Of a stretch of 64,000 bases of DNA, positions 25,628 through 37,050 are shown in pieces. This DNA comes from Owenia fusiformis (taxonomy: Eukaryota > Annelida > Polychaeta > Sabellida > Oweniidae). The notes beneath the pieces are model-generated. The model was not told the origin of the DNA, searched no databases, and saw nothing but the letters and a program-made list of their open reading frames with translations. Made by a program: the position numbers and the translations under genes. Location of the stretch: the NCBI GenBank assembly GCA_903813345.2, contig CAIIXF020000002.1, positions 26,366,455-26,430,454 on the forward strand, written 5' to 3'. Every line of letters starts with the position of its first letter. Position 1 is the stretch's first letter.

Positions 25628-27217
25628 ACCATACGATTATTAGAAAGGTTAAGCAACAGTACTTCTTGCGACATAAACCGCGAATGGGAAGGGTCGAAAC
25701 ACTCTCATTAATTTTTCATGAATAGAAAATAAAACAAAGAGACCACTAGCAAAAAGAAATAAATCAGTTTTAAGTTAAAGACTTACAAATTACGTTTCCT
25801 CCATCATGATAAACCATGCCATCTCAAATCTTCTCAGCCCTGAGGTTTCAGGTGAAACAGAAAGATGCTATGAGTATCAGAATGCGTTTCCTCCGTTTCT
25901 AAAGTAGCACTTTTGTTCATAGTTGTTGCCGATTTCACACCTGATTTATAATGTACGTCTTTGTTGACATAACCTTCATAATTGTTTGCATTAATTGTTG
26001 TTTCACTTGTTGTTGGTGTTGTTGTAAGTATAGGATCTTGTTGTTAGTGTTGATGTTGTCTGAAAAAGAATAAAGTGGGGCAGTCTATATTCATTTGAGT
26101 TCCGCTTGACCTTCCAGTTTAAAAATGATCGTTCGTATGATGGTAATATAGCCAGTCTCGTGACATAAGTCCCGCAGGAGGCATCTAAGGTTCATTGTCG
26201 AGGCGGATGAGACTAGAAAACGAAATAAATCTAGAAGGGTGGGGGAGGGGGTCAAAGCCATTTCAGTTTTCTATCAGACAAAATTTAACATTTCAATTTT
26301 TGTGCAATTTTGACTCGGATCAGAGTTCCTTGGAATGGTTTTAAGATAAGGAGTTTACCTTTTTTGCTAATGTTGTGCCTACTGTCACATGTTTTAATTC
26401 TACATAATTTATGGTAATATCCCAATGAAAATCCCAAATCCACGAAAGTCCTAGGCTAAGTCCACATGCGAAAAGTCTGCGATGATCATCTTTTTTTGGG
26501 GGAGGGGGGTCAAACTCAAAAGTCAAAACTAGATTTATTTAGTTTCCTATCAGACGTTGAACTTCTGATACCTCTCCTTGTGACCAGCATCATAATAGTC
26601 ATTTACAGAACATTAGAAATAGATCAGATCGTGACTATGTGAAGCATCTGGAAAACTCGTTGGACCATGAGAAACAAAATCTAAATTTCTTTAAGTTCAT
26701 AAATTGATTTTACACCACCTGGCCCGAATAATGATTCAGTACAATAAGAAGTTACAATTCTACTCATTTCTATAATCACGTTGGAGTGAAATGCGATTAT
26801 AAAAACACAAATCAAACTTAAATTAACAGAAATGTTAGAATATGCTTACCCGTTCAGACAAAATTGAGAGCAATGGCGTGGCGGACAATGCGTTCTACGT
26901 CACAAATTCAAATTTCAAATTTATCAGCTTTGTTGTATTTCAATCCTCATCATGGGTCATATACAAAGCATACAACTAACTACAAACTACTTAAGTACAA
27001 AAATGAAATATAAATGTGTAATGCCCACGGATAGTGGGAAGTCCTCCATATATTACTTAGATATCGTCACATGACGACATTACTTGGAAACACAATCGAT
27101 CCGTAATCGTGTCGTATGACGACTTGGCAGTTCCCTTGACAATTTGCCATATAAGGTAATAAAGGCGGTCTTTAGGTCACGTGACCGATCCACTGGCGAT
27201 TGCCCGGAATAAGGTAC
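25628..27217. other. Non-coding, with one weak minus-strand exon candidate
   Basis: No gene is established. On the minus strand a TTTTTCAG acceptor near 26061 is followed by Thr-rich sequence, and from about 26040 down to 25840 one frame is open (TTTPTTSETT) to a TGA. That frame has a stop just upstream unless a second AG is used, so I do not call it a gene. Confidence 0.3.
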
Positions 27218-27280
27218 AAAGAATCCCACTTCGTGGGGGGTCTTTGTAAAAAGAATCCCACTTCGTGGGGGGTCTTTGTA
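27218..27280. repeat. Two tandem 31-bp hairpin units
   Basis: AAAGAATCCCACTTCGTGGG plus GGGTCTTTGTA occurs twice back to back. Each unit can fold: CCCAC pairs with GTGGG around a TTC loop, extended by AAGA/TCTT. The function is unknown; it may be part of a larger repeat. Confidence 0.65.
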
Positions 27281-27977
27281 AAAATCATTTATATTAATTC
27301 ATTACAACGTTTAAATGTCAAAACTTAATTTATCGATACCCGCTTCTTAAAACACTCAATATGTCTAAGCTATGGCAACAACTGTCAACACGCTGTGTCA
27401 ACAGCATGTAACCTAATGTAAACAAATTATACGCAAGAGCAGAGAAGTGTATCATCCAGTATAATGTGTTTTTCCCAGTTAAATCAAATGGGATATAACA
27501 GCTGATAACAGCTGATAACAAATTAAAACAAGTTATACAAGTATCAGAAGAGAAACTCCAAAATTGTCCGTATAATTCATTGTTATAATTATGTCTTATA
27601 CATTTATGATAACAGGTTAAAACGAATTAAAACAACTGATATGTATGTTTAATAGGTTTATGATATTGTATTAATCATGGGATTTTACATAGTCTTGTTT
27701 TCTCCCGATTTTTATAGAAATACCGATTTCCTCCCGATTTATTTTTTTACTTGACAGGTATGAAGTTGTACGACGCGACAGTTTCAATTTTCAACAACGT
27801 GTAAACTCTATTTCTGCCTTTTCCCGATTAAATATTTAGATGGAGGTGTTCGGATTCCTTGTCATCGCATATAGTATCCAACTGTTGTATGATACTTCAC
27901 TTACACAACAGGATAGTATTGAAGCACAGCAAATTTAGAATCTGAATAATAACGATATATTTGTTTCTGTCTTTCAG

Positions 27978-28064
27978 AGGTGACGTGGGATGAAGGTGGC
28001 CTCGTCCAAGTAGATCCAAATGAATTTCAATTAGTATTGATTGTAGTAGCAGGAATATTGACAC
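27978..28064 (+). CDS. Candidate coding exon, phase 1-1 (29 codons)
   Basis: A pyrimidine-rich acceptor (TCTGTCTTTCAG) precedes an 87-nt open stretch that ends at a GTGAGC donor. In phase 1 it reads VTWDEGGLVQVDP, then a hydrophobic run FQLVLIVVAGIL. The phase is symmetrical like the exons of the large gene downstream. It could belong to an otherwise unrecognised gene or be an upstream exon of the GTPase gene at 28333. No partner exon was identified. Confidence 0.3.
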
Positions 28065-28332
28065 GTGAGCAAGGACATTTTAGCATTGCATTGCTTTATC
28101 TCTGACACTGTTTATTTTATTTTTCCAAATGTTGTCCACAAAGTGTTTAAGACAGTTATTGTATACAATTCAGAAATTGTATTAATATCATATCTACATA
28201 CGACCTGGTATACTGGTCATAAGGTGGAGAATTTTCGGTTGCGTCATATTTTGCTAACTGTATTTTTCTAATGGGCTCGATTTTTCTTTAAAAACTGTAA
28301 TCACTTTTATTTAAATCGGTTCAAACTTAAAA

Positions 28333-30414
28333 ATGGCCTCGTCAAGATTGCCAACTCCTGGAAAACCAGCACTCTGGATGGAGGAGAAAAACAAGGCAAA
28401 AAACAAAGTATCTATTACATGGAGTAGTACCTTGAGCATGAAAGAAAACGACGTCGAGAAATATGATATAATGTACCGTGTATTGGGAGATGACGAATGG
28501 ACAATAAAAACAATCGATGCCCCCGATGATCCGACTGGACAAGTGAAGTCTTGGGTGAAGTTGGAACGCGATACGACTTATGTCTTTGCAGTTGTCGCAA
28601 AATATGATGATGGTCAAACAAGTGAAATGAGTGAAATAAGTGAGGATTATGAGATCGATGATAATGAAAAAAGCGAAAATTTGGCTCCATCCCCAATCGA
28701 CAGGGCTTCAGCGAGCGGAAAGAAGATCAATACATCAAAAAATCCGTCTGTCTATCAACTTGAATTGAAATCAACATACGTAAGCAAAGACGGGATGATT
28801 CAGAAATACGAATATGGAAAACGAAGTAATTATAGGGCGAGAGAAAGGGTCATTATGATTGTAGGTGCTTCGGGTTCTGGAAAAAGCACTCTGATCAATG
28901 TCATGGTCAATTATTTGCTTGGTGTAGAAAGGAATTGTGAAGCAAGATTTCTACTCATAAACGAGGATTCAGCTGCTGACCAATCAGAAAGCCAAACAAA
29001 ATCCATCATAGCGTATACTATACACAGTGAGAGTGGGATGCGAGTCAAAGATACAACGTTAACCATTATCGATACACCTGGTTTTGGCGACACGGCGGGT
29101 GTAGAGAGGGATGAGGAAATAACAGAACAAATACATACGTTTTTTAAAGCAACAAATGAGGCGAGAATAAACCATATAGATGCAGTTGGATTCGTATCAC
29201 AGTCTTCACTTCCCCGATTGACACCTACACAGAGATACATTTTCGACAAGATCCTATCAATATTTGGGAAAGATATCAAAGATAACATCATGATGCTGCT
29301 CACGTTTGCAGACGCCCGAGAGCCTCAAGTTCTAAGTGGACTGCATAAGGCAGGGATAACATATAAAAAATATTTCAAGTTCAATAATCCTGCCATATTC
29401 ATAGAGAAGGAAGTGCAAACCGACTTGATGGAACATCTTTTTTGGGTCATGGGAGAGAATAGCTTCAAACAATTCTTTGAAGCTCTCAATACATGTAAAC
29501 CGAAGAGTCTAGACTTGACTCAGGCAGTTTTGGACCTCCGGCAAAAGTATGAGTTGAATTTAGTACAAATCCAGAACACCATCACACTGGGATTAAATAA
29601 GTTAGAGCAACTTAACGAGGAAATGAAAATTGTAGATAAGCACGAGGAGGCAATAAAAGAAAACAGATCGTTCGAATACACAATTGATGAGGAAACGTTG
29701 GTGAAGCGCCCAACCAATAATGGAGTACTCACTACTTACTGCCTTAACTGCCATATAACATGTCATGATAACTGTACAAAAGCAGATGGAGAGAAAATTA
29801 ATTGTCGAGCTATGGATTCCGAAAACGGAAAATGCATGACATGTCCTGGCCACTGTTCACACGCTATGCATAAACACGAACCGTTCATAATGGTTCCTCA
29901 CAGAAAAACTGTCAGGAAGACAAATGATCACTTAAAAGCACGCTACGATGACAGCATGAAAAACAGACTAACGAAAATTGATTTGATGCAGAAGCTGAAA
30001 AGGGAATTTGACAAAGAACGCGATAAAACGCTGCTTTTAATAGATCAAAATAGACAAACCATAGAATATCTTGACAAAATCGCCCTAAAGCCAAAACCGA
30101 TGTCAACTACTGACTACATCGACACAATGATTCAAGCTGAAACGGGCGACCGGAGTCCTGGTTATCAAAAACGCATTGAAGAATTGTATACACTCAGAAG
30201 AAGAGCAGAAGAATGTGCTAAACTATTGCAAGAAGGCCACGATCCTTTTGTTTCTCATCGTGGTATTTTGGATGAATTTGAGAAAAAAGACGCCGAAATG
30301 GAAGCTAAACGCAAAAAATATAGTGCCTTAGGGGCAATTGGGTCCTTTTTTGGTGGTTTAAAGGAAGGTTTCCGAAGAGCCATTAGTAAAAAGGATAAGA
30401 AGCCGAAAAATTAA
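28333..30414 (+). CDS. FN3-containing AIG1/septin-like P-loop GTPase (693 aa)
   Basis: Intronless in this window; AAAATGG fits a start context. Residues about 10-107 look like a fibronectin III domain (VSITWSS, YDIMYRV, TTYVFAVVAKYDDG). A Walker A/G1 motif, GASGSGKS, is at 178-185, and G3, DTPGFGD, at 247-253. LLTFADA at about 328 is in the place where AIG1 proteins have their FTxxD-type G4. Residues 470-515 hold a Cys/His cluster (CLNCHITCHDNC, then CMTCPGHCSHAMHKH) that could bind zinc. The C-terminal third is charged and probably coiled coil, ending in a Gly/Phe-rich amphipathic stretch and a Lys-rich tail. No signal peptide, so cytosolic. Related animal AIG1/GIMAP-like GTPases are often linked to immunity; that role here is inference. 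No clear AATAAA follows. Confidence 0.85.
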   Translation: MASSRLPTPGKPALWMEEKNKAKNKVSITWSSTLSMKENDVEKYDIMYRVLGDDEWTIKTIDAPDDPTGQVKSWVKLERDTTYVFAVVAKYDDGQTSEMSEISEDYEIDDNEKSENLAPSPIDRASASGKKINTSKNPSVYQLELKSTYVSKDGMIQKYEYGKRSNYRARERVIMIVGASGSGKSTLINVMVNYLLGVERNCEARFLLINEDSAADQSESQTKSIIAYTIHSESGMRVKDTTLTIIDTPGFGDTAGVERDEEITEQIHTFFKATNEARINHIDAVGFVSQSSLPRLTPTQRYIFDKILSIFGKDIKDNIMMLLTFADAREPQVLSGLHKAGITYKKYFKFNNPAIFIEKEVQTDLMEHLFWVMGENSFKQFFEALNTCKPKSLDLTQAVLDLRQKYELNLVQIQNTITLGLNKLEQLNEEMKIVDKHEEAIKENRSFEYTIDEETLVKRPTNNGVLTTYCLNCHITCHDNCTKADGEKINCRAMDSENGKCMTCPGHCSHAMHKHEPFIMVPHRKTVRKTNDHLKARYDDSMKNRLTKIDLMQKLKREFDKERDKTLLLIDQNRQTIEYLDKIALKPKPMSTTDYIDTMIQAETGDRSPGYQKRIEELYTLRRRAEECAKLLQEGHDPFVSHRGILDEFEKKDAEMEAKRKKYSALGAIGSFFGGLKEGFRRAISKKDKKPKN

Positions 30415-33400
30415 CCTGTCAAAAGTTCCATAGTATGACTAAATCAGTATTTTACAATGAGAAATTATGTATGCCTAAGATAGGAGATGACCGGAGGGGA
30501 AGAGATCTATTCGATAGAGCTTTGACGAAATACAAATAATCATTCTATAATATAAAATAACAAAACTCAAATTTTCATCGAAAATGACAGAAATTATTAT
30601 TGAGGTCGTATAATTACCCTTCATACGACCGCCTTCAAGTAAACTCAAAGCCTTGTCCTAGTTCAGGTTGTAATTTTAAAAAATCGTTGGTTTTTAGCAA
30701 GTAAATATTAGTAAAGTATTCATTAGAGTCTCTAGCAATCGCGAGAATAATCGTCAGCCGACAGTTTTGTATTTAAATGAGCGGATGCTAGTTTAAGTTT
30801 AACATTCTTAATATGTATGGATCATAATTTACATGTAATTATGCTATATTTCATTCCATAAATGTTCCATAGTAATATTGTATTTTCGGCTTATGCTTGA
30901 CGTTTAATTATTATATCAACACCGCGTGTTTGGCGATTTGTGTTTTGCATCGGCGTCGGTAACAAATGGCGGGTGGTGACATTTTGGATGTTAATGCCTT
31001 GTCTAGATATATGCTAATTGCAGAGGTCAGACTATTATAACCTATGTTGACATTTTGATGATATATGAGAACCGTAAGAAAGCTAATGCTGAGGCACGTC
31101 GCAAATATGGTCACGCACGTATTGTTACACGTAACTCCACTTTTACACGACAGAATGTGACGTTTTTGAGAAAAATGTACACATATGGAAATTCTTTCGT
31201 CCTCCACGTTACCCTCCATATCTCTAAACATTAAGAATGAATGACTCTGACATCTTAGATATATTCACAAGCAGTTAGGACCATCATAAAACACGAAACA
31301 ATTGTTTTTGTGAAAAAACATATGTGTTTGAAAATAGGTAAATGGCGTAAATTTGCCCTATTTTAATGAATTTTGAAGACCTTTCTTTCTGGACTTTTTG
31401 ACATACAACAGAAAACATTGACATTAGTTTGCTAAAAAAATCATCTGTACATAATAGAGCTGAGGAGCAAAATAATCATTTCTGACTTATTTAAAATTGG
31501 TCTGAAAAGTTGAAGGTAACAAAAATGAACTAAAAAGATCGGTGTCAACAGATTCTATTTTTTAAAACATATGATGTAACATATATTATATTCTTTAGTT
31601 AGAATATTATCTTATCTATATCGTGGAGAAATAAAGCCATGCGACACCCTAAAGACACACGTGCGCGACCTTTTTGCGACGTGTCTGTCCAATGCTGTAT
31701 TTTATAAATACTCAAACAGACTTATATTTGACAATTTTAAGATACGTGATTCATGAGACAGCTAAAGCTGTTATTCAAGATTCCATTGCTACTTAAACGT
31801 GTCTTTGTTAACAATTCTAGATTTTTAAGACTTGTAAGGTGTGACACACTGTACATAGTGTTTTGTTCTGTCACTACTCATACAGTCTTATGCTTGACAT
31901 TTTATGAGAATCGTAAGAGAGCTGTGGTTGTGTGTGATGTTCTGTCTCATAACATGATCAAGTAATATAATAGTATATGTCACCTTATTTGAACAATAAT
32001 GTTGATATTTGAAAAACGTTTGAAATTATACGTTTTCAAAAATACTGTACCGATATTACGTGACCTAAGCATTTGTGTAGGTATAACTAAGTATATTTAA
32101 GGGAAATTGAATTATATACGTTTTTCATATTTTTGTAGTTTCATATCTGCAGGAACATTTGTATTACCAAAAATGTACCTACGATTACTGCTCTCTGCAG
32201 TTCACTTCTCTTTCTTCCTCAACGACAAAGGTGACAGTTCAAATTACATTGTATGAAATATTAAGCATACCTTGTAGAATAAATTGAGCCACTGTGCGTA
32301 ATCATATTGTATTGAATCGCAATGGTTTAGCCAAAATTGTTAACTCATACAACATTAAAAATATAAAAATAGTCATAACGAATAGTGAATTATGCATAAT
32401 CAATTAAGAACGCATATGTTATCATTAGAAACGATTATGAGATAACACATTACGTATATTGCTTGATACATATATGTTGCTTTAGGATATTGCTTGATAC
32501 AACTTGCATGGATATTATAATTGTAATAAAATATTGATTAATCAATCACATGACTTGTACACTTACTACAACGAGCACTAAATTAGAAGAATTGACTCGC
32601 TTATTGAGTAAATTTTGAAAAATACATGATATTATTGAGTAATTTTTTGTGTGAGAGCATGCCTCCGCGGAAAATGAGATATACGTATATCTCTTAATTT
32701 CTAAGTTATCGATGCTAGCATATTAATCATTCTTCCACTGAATATTTTATCTCCACAAAAATATCACGAAGCTCAATTATTGAGAAAGTTATTCCAAAAT
32801 TAGTGGGTGGCATTTTTGTGTCACTCTTTAAATTCAATACAGGCTATTACACAGTGTAATCACAAATGATATTTCGAATGCCCCCATACATCTATTTTTG
32901 TGATTATTAATGTCCACGGACAAAATATAGTATTTCATTTACATAAAATGTTATATTCCTATAGGATTTGGGCCAATATAAAGATGGAAGCAGAGGAATT
33001 TCTAGAGAATTATAAATTAACACAGATCGATTACCATGCCATCTTTATTCAGAAAATTATTCAAATCGTCCCTGGCCTATGAATATTCCGATGTCATTTT
33101 GTTCACAAGTCACTTGATTTCACAGATAGAAACTACTTGCTTATTAAAAACCCAGATGTGAAGATCTTTCAAAAGAAATGTTTTAAACCATTTAATTAGT
33201 CAAGAAAAATAATATCCGATAATCTAGTATACAAATTGCCATTCACCCGGCCATGCAAACATACACATTTTTTCATGATAAACCAACTCCTTAATGTTAC
33301 AATGTAAACAGTAGGTTTAACAAGACACTTAATATATATATCAAATACACAAGTGTTGCGTTATGGGAGGTTTGAATATGCGGTATACCCTTAGGAAAAT

Positions 33401-33435
33401 AAAGATATATTACCCAGTGCCCGGAAAAACTTCAA
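30415..33435. other. Non-coding; weak local duplication
   Basis: Three kilobases without a supported gene. Two similar stretches, about 31045-31095 and 31880-31930 (TGACATTTT, ATGAGAAYCGTAAGARAGCT), suggest an old duplication. Otherwise AT-rich and featureless to me. Confidence 0.4.
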
Positions 33436-33615
33436 GATGGGACTCAGTGGGATTTTGCTCCATCTTGCCCCAACTTGCCCCATCGAATCTCACCATGTCC
33501 CACGTAGGACCTCATGGGACTCGATGGGGCAAGATGGGCCAAAATCCGACGGAGTCCCATGGAGTCGTGCGGACTCTATGGGGCAAAATCCTAAGAAGTC
33601 CCACGAGGTCCCACG
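33436..33615. repeat. GC-rich imperfect palindrome
   Basis: GGGATTTTGCTCCATCTTGCC at about 33449 pairs with GGGGCAAGATGGGCCAAAATCC at 33536-33557, and TGCCCCATCGA pairs with TCGATGGGGCA inside it. TGGGGCAAAATCC recurs at about 33579. Base composition is far richer in G+C than the surroundings. Open frames here reflect the repeat. Probably a short mobile element. Confidence 0.55.
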
Positions 33616-33811
33616 CAATGTTAAGTCTATGGAGGTCCCAACTTGCCCCTATACTATACAATGATTTTTTGCTGTTTCTTGGACTTGATGATTGGTGTGG
33701 GTCTCAGTACATGTAAGCCTCTCCTCTTTTCTTGCGATTTTTTGTCACACAATTAATTTACTTGTTATTTGAATGTTGAAGCTTCTAGCTCAGTTTTGAA
33801 GGGCGTTGCAT

Positions 33812-35354
33812 AAAGGAGGAGGGAAAGTATCGCAACTGATTTCGGACAGTGATATGTTGGATAGTGGCTATTCTCTGAGGATTTAAAAAGGTGCATTATG
33901 TTAGATCAATGCATTACCTCCATGAAAAGCACTCATAGAGATGATATAATAATTTCGACTGAGACAGGGGAGTTGCAAACAACCAACCCAAATATTATCT
34001 GAAATGTTCTTCTGTTGTTTCAACCCCTTATACCCCTGCTTTTTCAATTTCTTTTGTATCGATAAGTTAAGTTTTGACACACAGTTAACCACTTTAAAGG
34101 AATGAATGATTCCTTTAGGTGTTTTAAAGATATCCATAATGGGTGACCAAAATTAGCTGAAAGCAATGGATTGCATGAGTTTTCCCTAACATGGGAAATA
34201 TTGTTTTCCACTTTATCTAAGAGGAATCACTTATTCCTTCAAATGGGTTAACTATGTTTCAAACCGCAACATTGATGCAAGAAAAATTAAAAAAGCAGGG
34301 ATGGAAGGGGTTGAAATTCAGGAAAACAGTTCAGATAAAAACATGTGGGTGGGTTGTTTGCATCTACCCTGTCTCAAAGTCGAAATTACTTTATCATCTC
34401 TAGAAGTGCTTTTCCTGGAGGTAATGCATTGGCCTAACATATCCACCCGTTTAAATCCTCAGAAATTGACCAAAATACAACATATGACTGTCCGAAATCT
34501 GTTGCGCTAATTTCCACCCTATGCAGACAGAGCCTGTGGGAAATATTGGGTGCGGCGCAAATGAGCGGAGGGTGCGGAGCTAACGGTCATTTTTGAATTT
34601 AAAATTGGGATATTTCTGAAACTAAGCCGTTTTGGGACTTCAAATATACCAAGATATGTGTATTTGACACCAAATATCAATAAAATTGTGAAAATAGTAG
34701 TGCAATTCATTTTATAGCGACGCATATATTTTGAGACTATCCTTTTAATACTGCGTCCCCAGCATTCATAAAAAATGGTGTTCAAGATACACTACCCATG
34801 CAAATTATTTTTGCATCTTGGAAGGCAGGCAGTATCTGTGTGATTTTATAAAAATTCGGAAATGTTCTTCAGATATGAGCCCCCTCTAAATATTGGGTGC
34901 GGAGGTACGTTTATGGAGCTCCTCCGCACCCAATATTTAGAGGGGGCTCATATCTGAAAAATATTTCCGAATTTTTTATAAAATCACACAGATACTGCCT
35001 GGCTTCCAAGATGCAAAAATAATTTGTACAGATAGTGTACCTTGAACACCATTTGTTATGAATGCTGGGGACTCAGTATTAAAAGGATAATTTTAAAATA
35101 TATAGATCTGGGAAAGGTTTAAGGCACACTGCGTCGCTATAGAATGAATTGCGCTACTATTTTCACAATTGTATTGATATTTGGTGTCAAATACACATAC
35201 CTTGGTATATTTGAAGTCCCAAAACGGCTTAGTTTCAGAAATATCCCAAATTTAAATTCAAAAATGACCGTTAGCTCCGCACCCTCCGCTCATTTGCTCC
35301 GCACCCAATATTTCCCACAGGCTCTGTCTGCATAAGGTGATTTCCCTCCTTCTT
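33812..35354. mobile_element. Fold-back element copy A, interrupted
   Basis: It begins AAAGGAGGAGGGAAAGTATC followed by GCAAC and TTTCGGACAGT. The right arm (about 34190-34507) mirrors the left arm: CATATGACTGTCCGAAATCT then GTTGCG. The last bases of the right end are displaced past the 34522-35332 palindrome to about 35339-35354 (TTTCCCTCCTTCTT). Arms are about 320 bp. Copy B lies at 55858-56587. Flanking GAAGCTTCTAGCTCA (33779) and GACTGAAAGCTGACTACGCC (about 35430) match the hAT-like element at 11839, so this is a nest of three elements. Confidence 0.7.
34522..35332. mobile_element. Near-perfect 0.8-kb palindrome with TA flanks
   Basis: The left arm 34522-34905 and right arm 34921-35332 are inverted copies, about 90% or more identical by eye, around a 15-nt spacer. 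Ends are TGCAGACAGAGCCTGTGGGA and complement, flanked by TA on both sides, as for Tc1/mariner-type insertion. GGGTGCGGAG motifs occur at both the outer and the inner edges. One arm has about 30 extra bases near 35100. No coding function. Confidence 0.8.
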
Positions 35355-35485
35355 GTTAAAATTCAAAATGTTAAAATTCAAAATAAATATTTTTTTGCGA
35401 TTAAAGTTATGTCACGATCGCATCCGCTGACTGAAAGCTGACTACGCCCTTGTACTGTATATATAGAGGTTATCTACTGGGAGAG

Positions 35486-35577
35486 ATTCAATATGGGTTT
35501 TATTCCGAGGGACGATATGATATTTTCCGAGGGCCTGGAGGACCAGAGGGAAATAATATATTCATGAGGAATAAACC
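35486..35577. repeat. Short inverted repeat with TTCAATATGGGTTTTATTCC end
   Basis: GATTCAATATGGGTTTTATTCC at about 35487 faces GGAATAAACCC at about 35568. The same design occurs at 51053-51181 inside the large gene. Small non-autonomous element. Confidence 0.5.
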
Positions 35578-36667
35578 CTACAAAATCTACAAAATATGAC
35601 TTATATAACTTTATGACACTTTGAAATACCCAAAAATTAATTAATTGTATAAAATAAACACGTAACATAAAAAACTTAACATTACGTATACATGTTCATC
35701 ACTACTCAGGTCATTCGCGTATTGCTTAGATTTCTATGACGTTGACTGTCCGTGTCAGGCATGATGATGAAATTACAATTCCCCTAGATGCTTAATACGC
35801 TTACAATCATCATAATTCTTACGTTTTAAAATCTCTATTTTCAATTTTGTTTGGAAAATGTCGTTTCTCATATAAGAATGAACATCTCGTTATAGCACGC
35901 TATATCGACCCCACTGGACGTAATATAGGAAACTTCGTTTGGCCTTTGTTCGACACAATGAGAGGCATTTAGATATCTGACGTTTTCGGATCAAGCCAAC
36001 TGACAATCCCATCTTTTCTAGGGGATTCTTCAACATTGGAGGACATGACCCCGATATCCTCTCTCATTTAGCAGTTCCTCTTTGCGTCACGATTTAACAG
36101 TATTGATTATGATTTATTTCTACCGTGTTGAATACGAACCTGTAAAAATTCTTAGACGCGAGCTATATTATCATCTTGACAGAATGCTTATGTTTTTTTA
36201 GTTTACATGCGCATGACTGTAAATGATCACTTAGGTATAGGAAGATTATGATGACAATAGGTTAAACACATCTTCGTACATTATTCTCACGAGTACATCA
36301 CTCAGCCTACTTGAACAACATAAACAATGTCAAGACAAGATAATATATTTTCTTATGATACATTAATAAATGACCATATGTATATCTCACACTGTTGAAA
36401 TCCCATTGTCTTCAACCCATTCCACTCAACATTGGAGAACTTTTTGATATAATGACTGGTCATGATTACAAAAGAATAGCAACTTTTATATGGAGTTATC
36501 TAGTTTATTATGTATGTATTTCGTAACAGTTTAATTTTGGAATTGTCAATTTGCATACACACATAAAAATAGAAAGGGTGTTCTTAATGCCAAGTTAGGC
36601 GACAACAGTGTCTACACAAGGAGTCAAAATATGTAAAAAAAATATGTTTTTATAGCATTATAAGAAG
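35578..36667. other. Upstream region of the large kringle gene
   Basis: AT-rich, with no coding sequence and no promoter element I can assign with confidence. It immediately precedes the predicted signal-peptide exon at 36668. Confidence 0.4.
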
Positions 36668-37050
36668 ATGGATCTCATTCTTAGTAAGTATTATATATTT
36701 TGTATCGTATTTACGTCATAATTATTATAAAATAAAAAATAAAGCGTATTCGTAAATTAAGCAAGTGAATTAAGACGGATAGAAGGAAAAATGATATGTC
36801 TCCAGTCATCTCAAATTAGTACGTATTATGCTATGCTGTACCTTATAATTAAATATCCGCTTATCATAGACATAACGTTTTAAATGAGCACATGTAAAAG
36901 TTACAATATTTTCTAGGAGAACTGAGTTTCGCATTTTGTTCATTACGACATGTTAGTATAAGTAACCACTGCTAACTTGAAACTTGTTTTTTTGTGTAGG
37001 GGTCGCCTCGGCTCTTATCTTGATGGCTGGGTACAAAGCAAGTGCATCAG
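36668..37050 (+). CDS. Signal-peptide exons 1-2
   Basis: Exon 1 (16 nt) and exon 2 (51 nt) join in frame to read [20 protein letters not shown], a short n-region with Arg, a hydrophobic core and small residues at a plausible cleavage site near residue 20-22. The donors are GTAAGT and GTATGT; the acceptor is TTTTTTTGTGTAG. Exon 2 ends in phase 1 and fits exon 3. This start was chosen because the joined peptide is a textbook secretion signal. Upstream non-coding exons cannot be excluded. Confidence 0.75.

Noticed and set aside
33363-33716. Two overlapping plus-strand frames of 75-117 codons
   Set aside because: They lie across a GC-rich palindrome; both reading frames are open because of the repeat, and neither resembles a protein.
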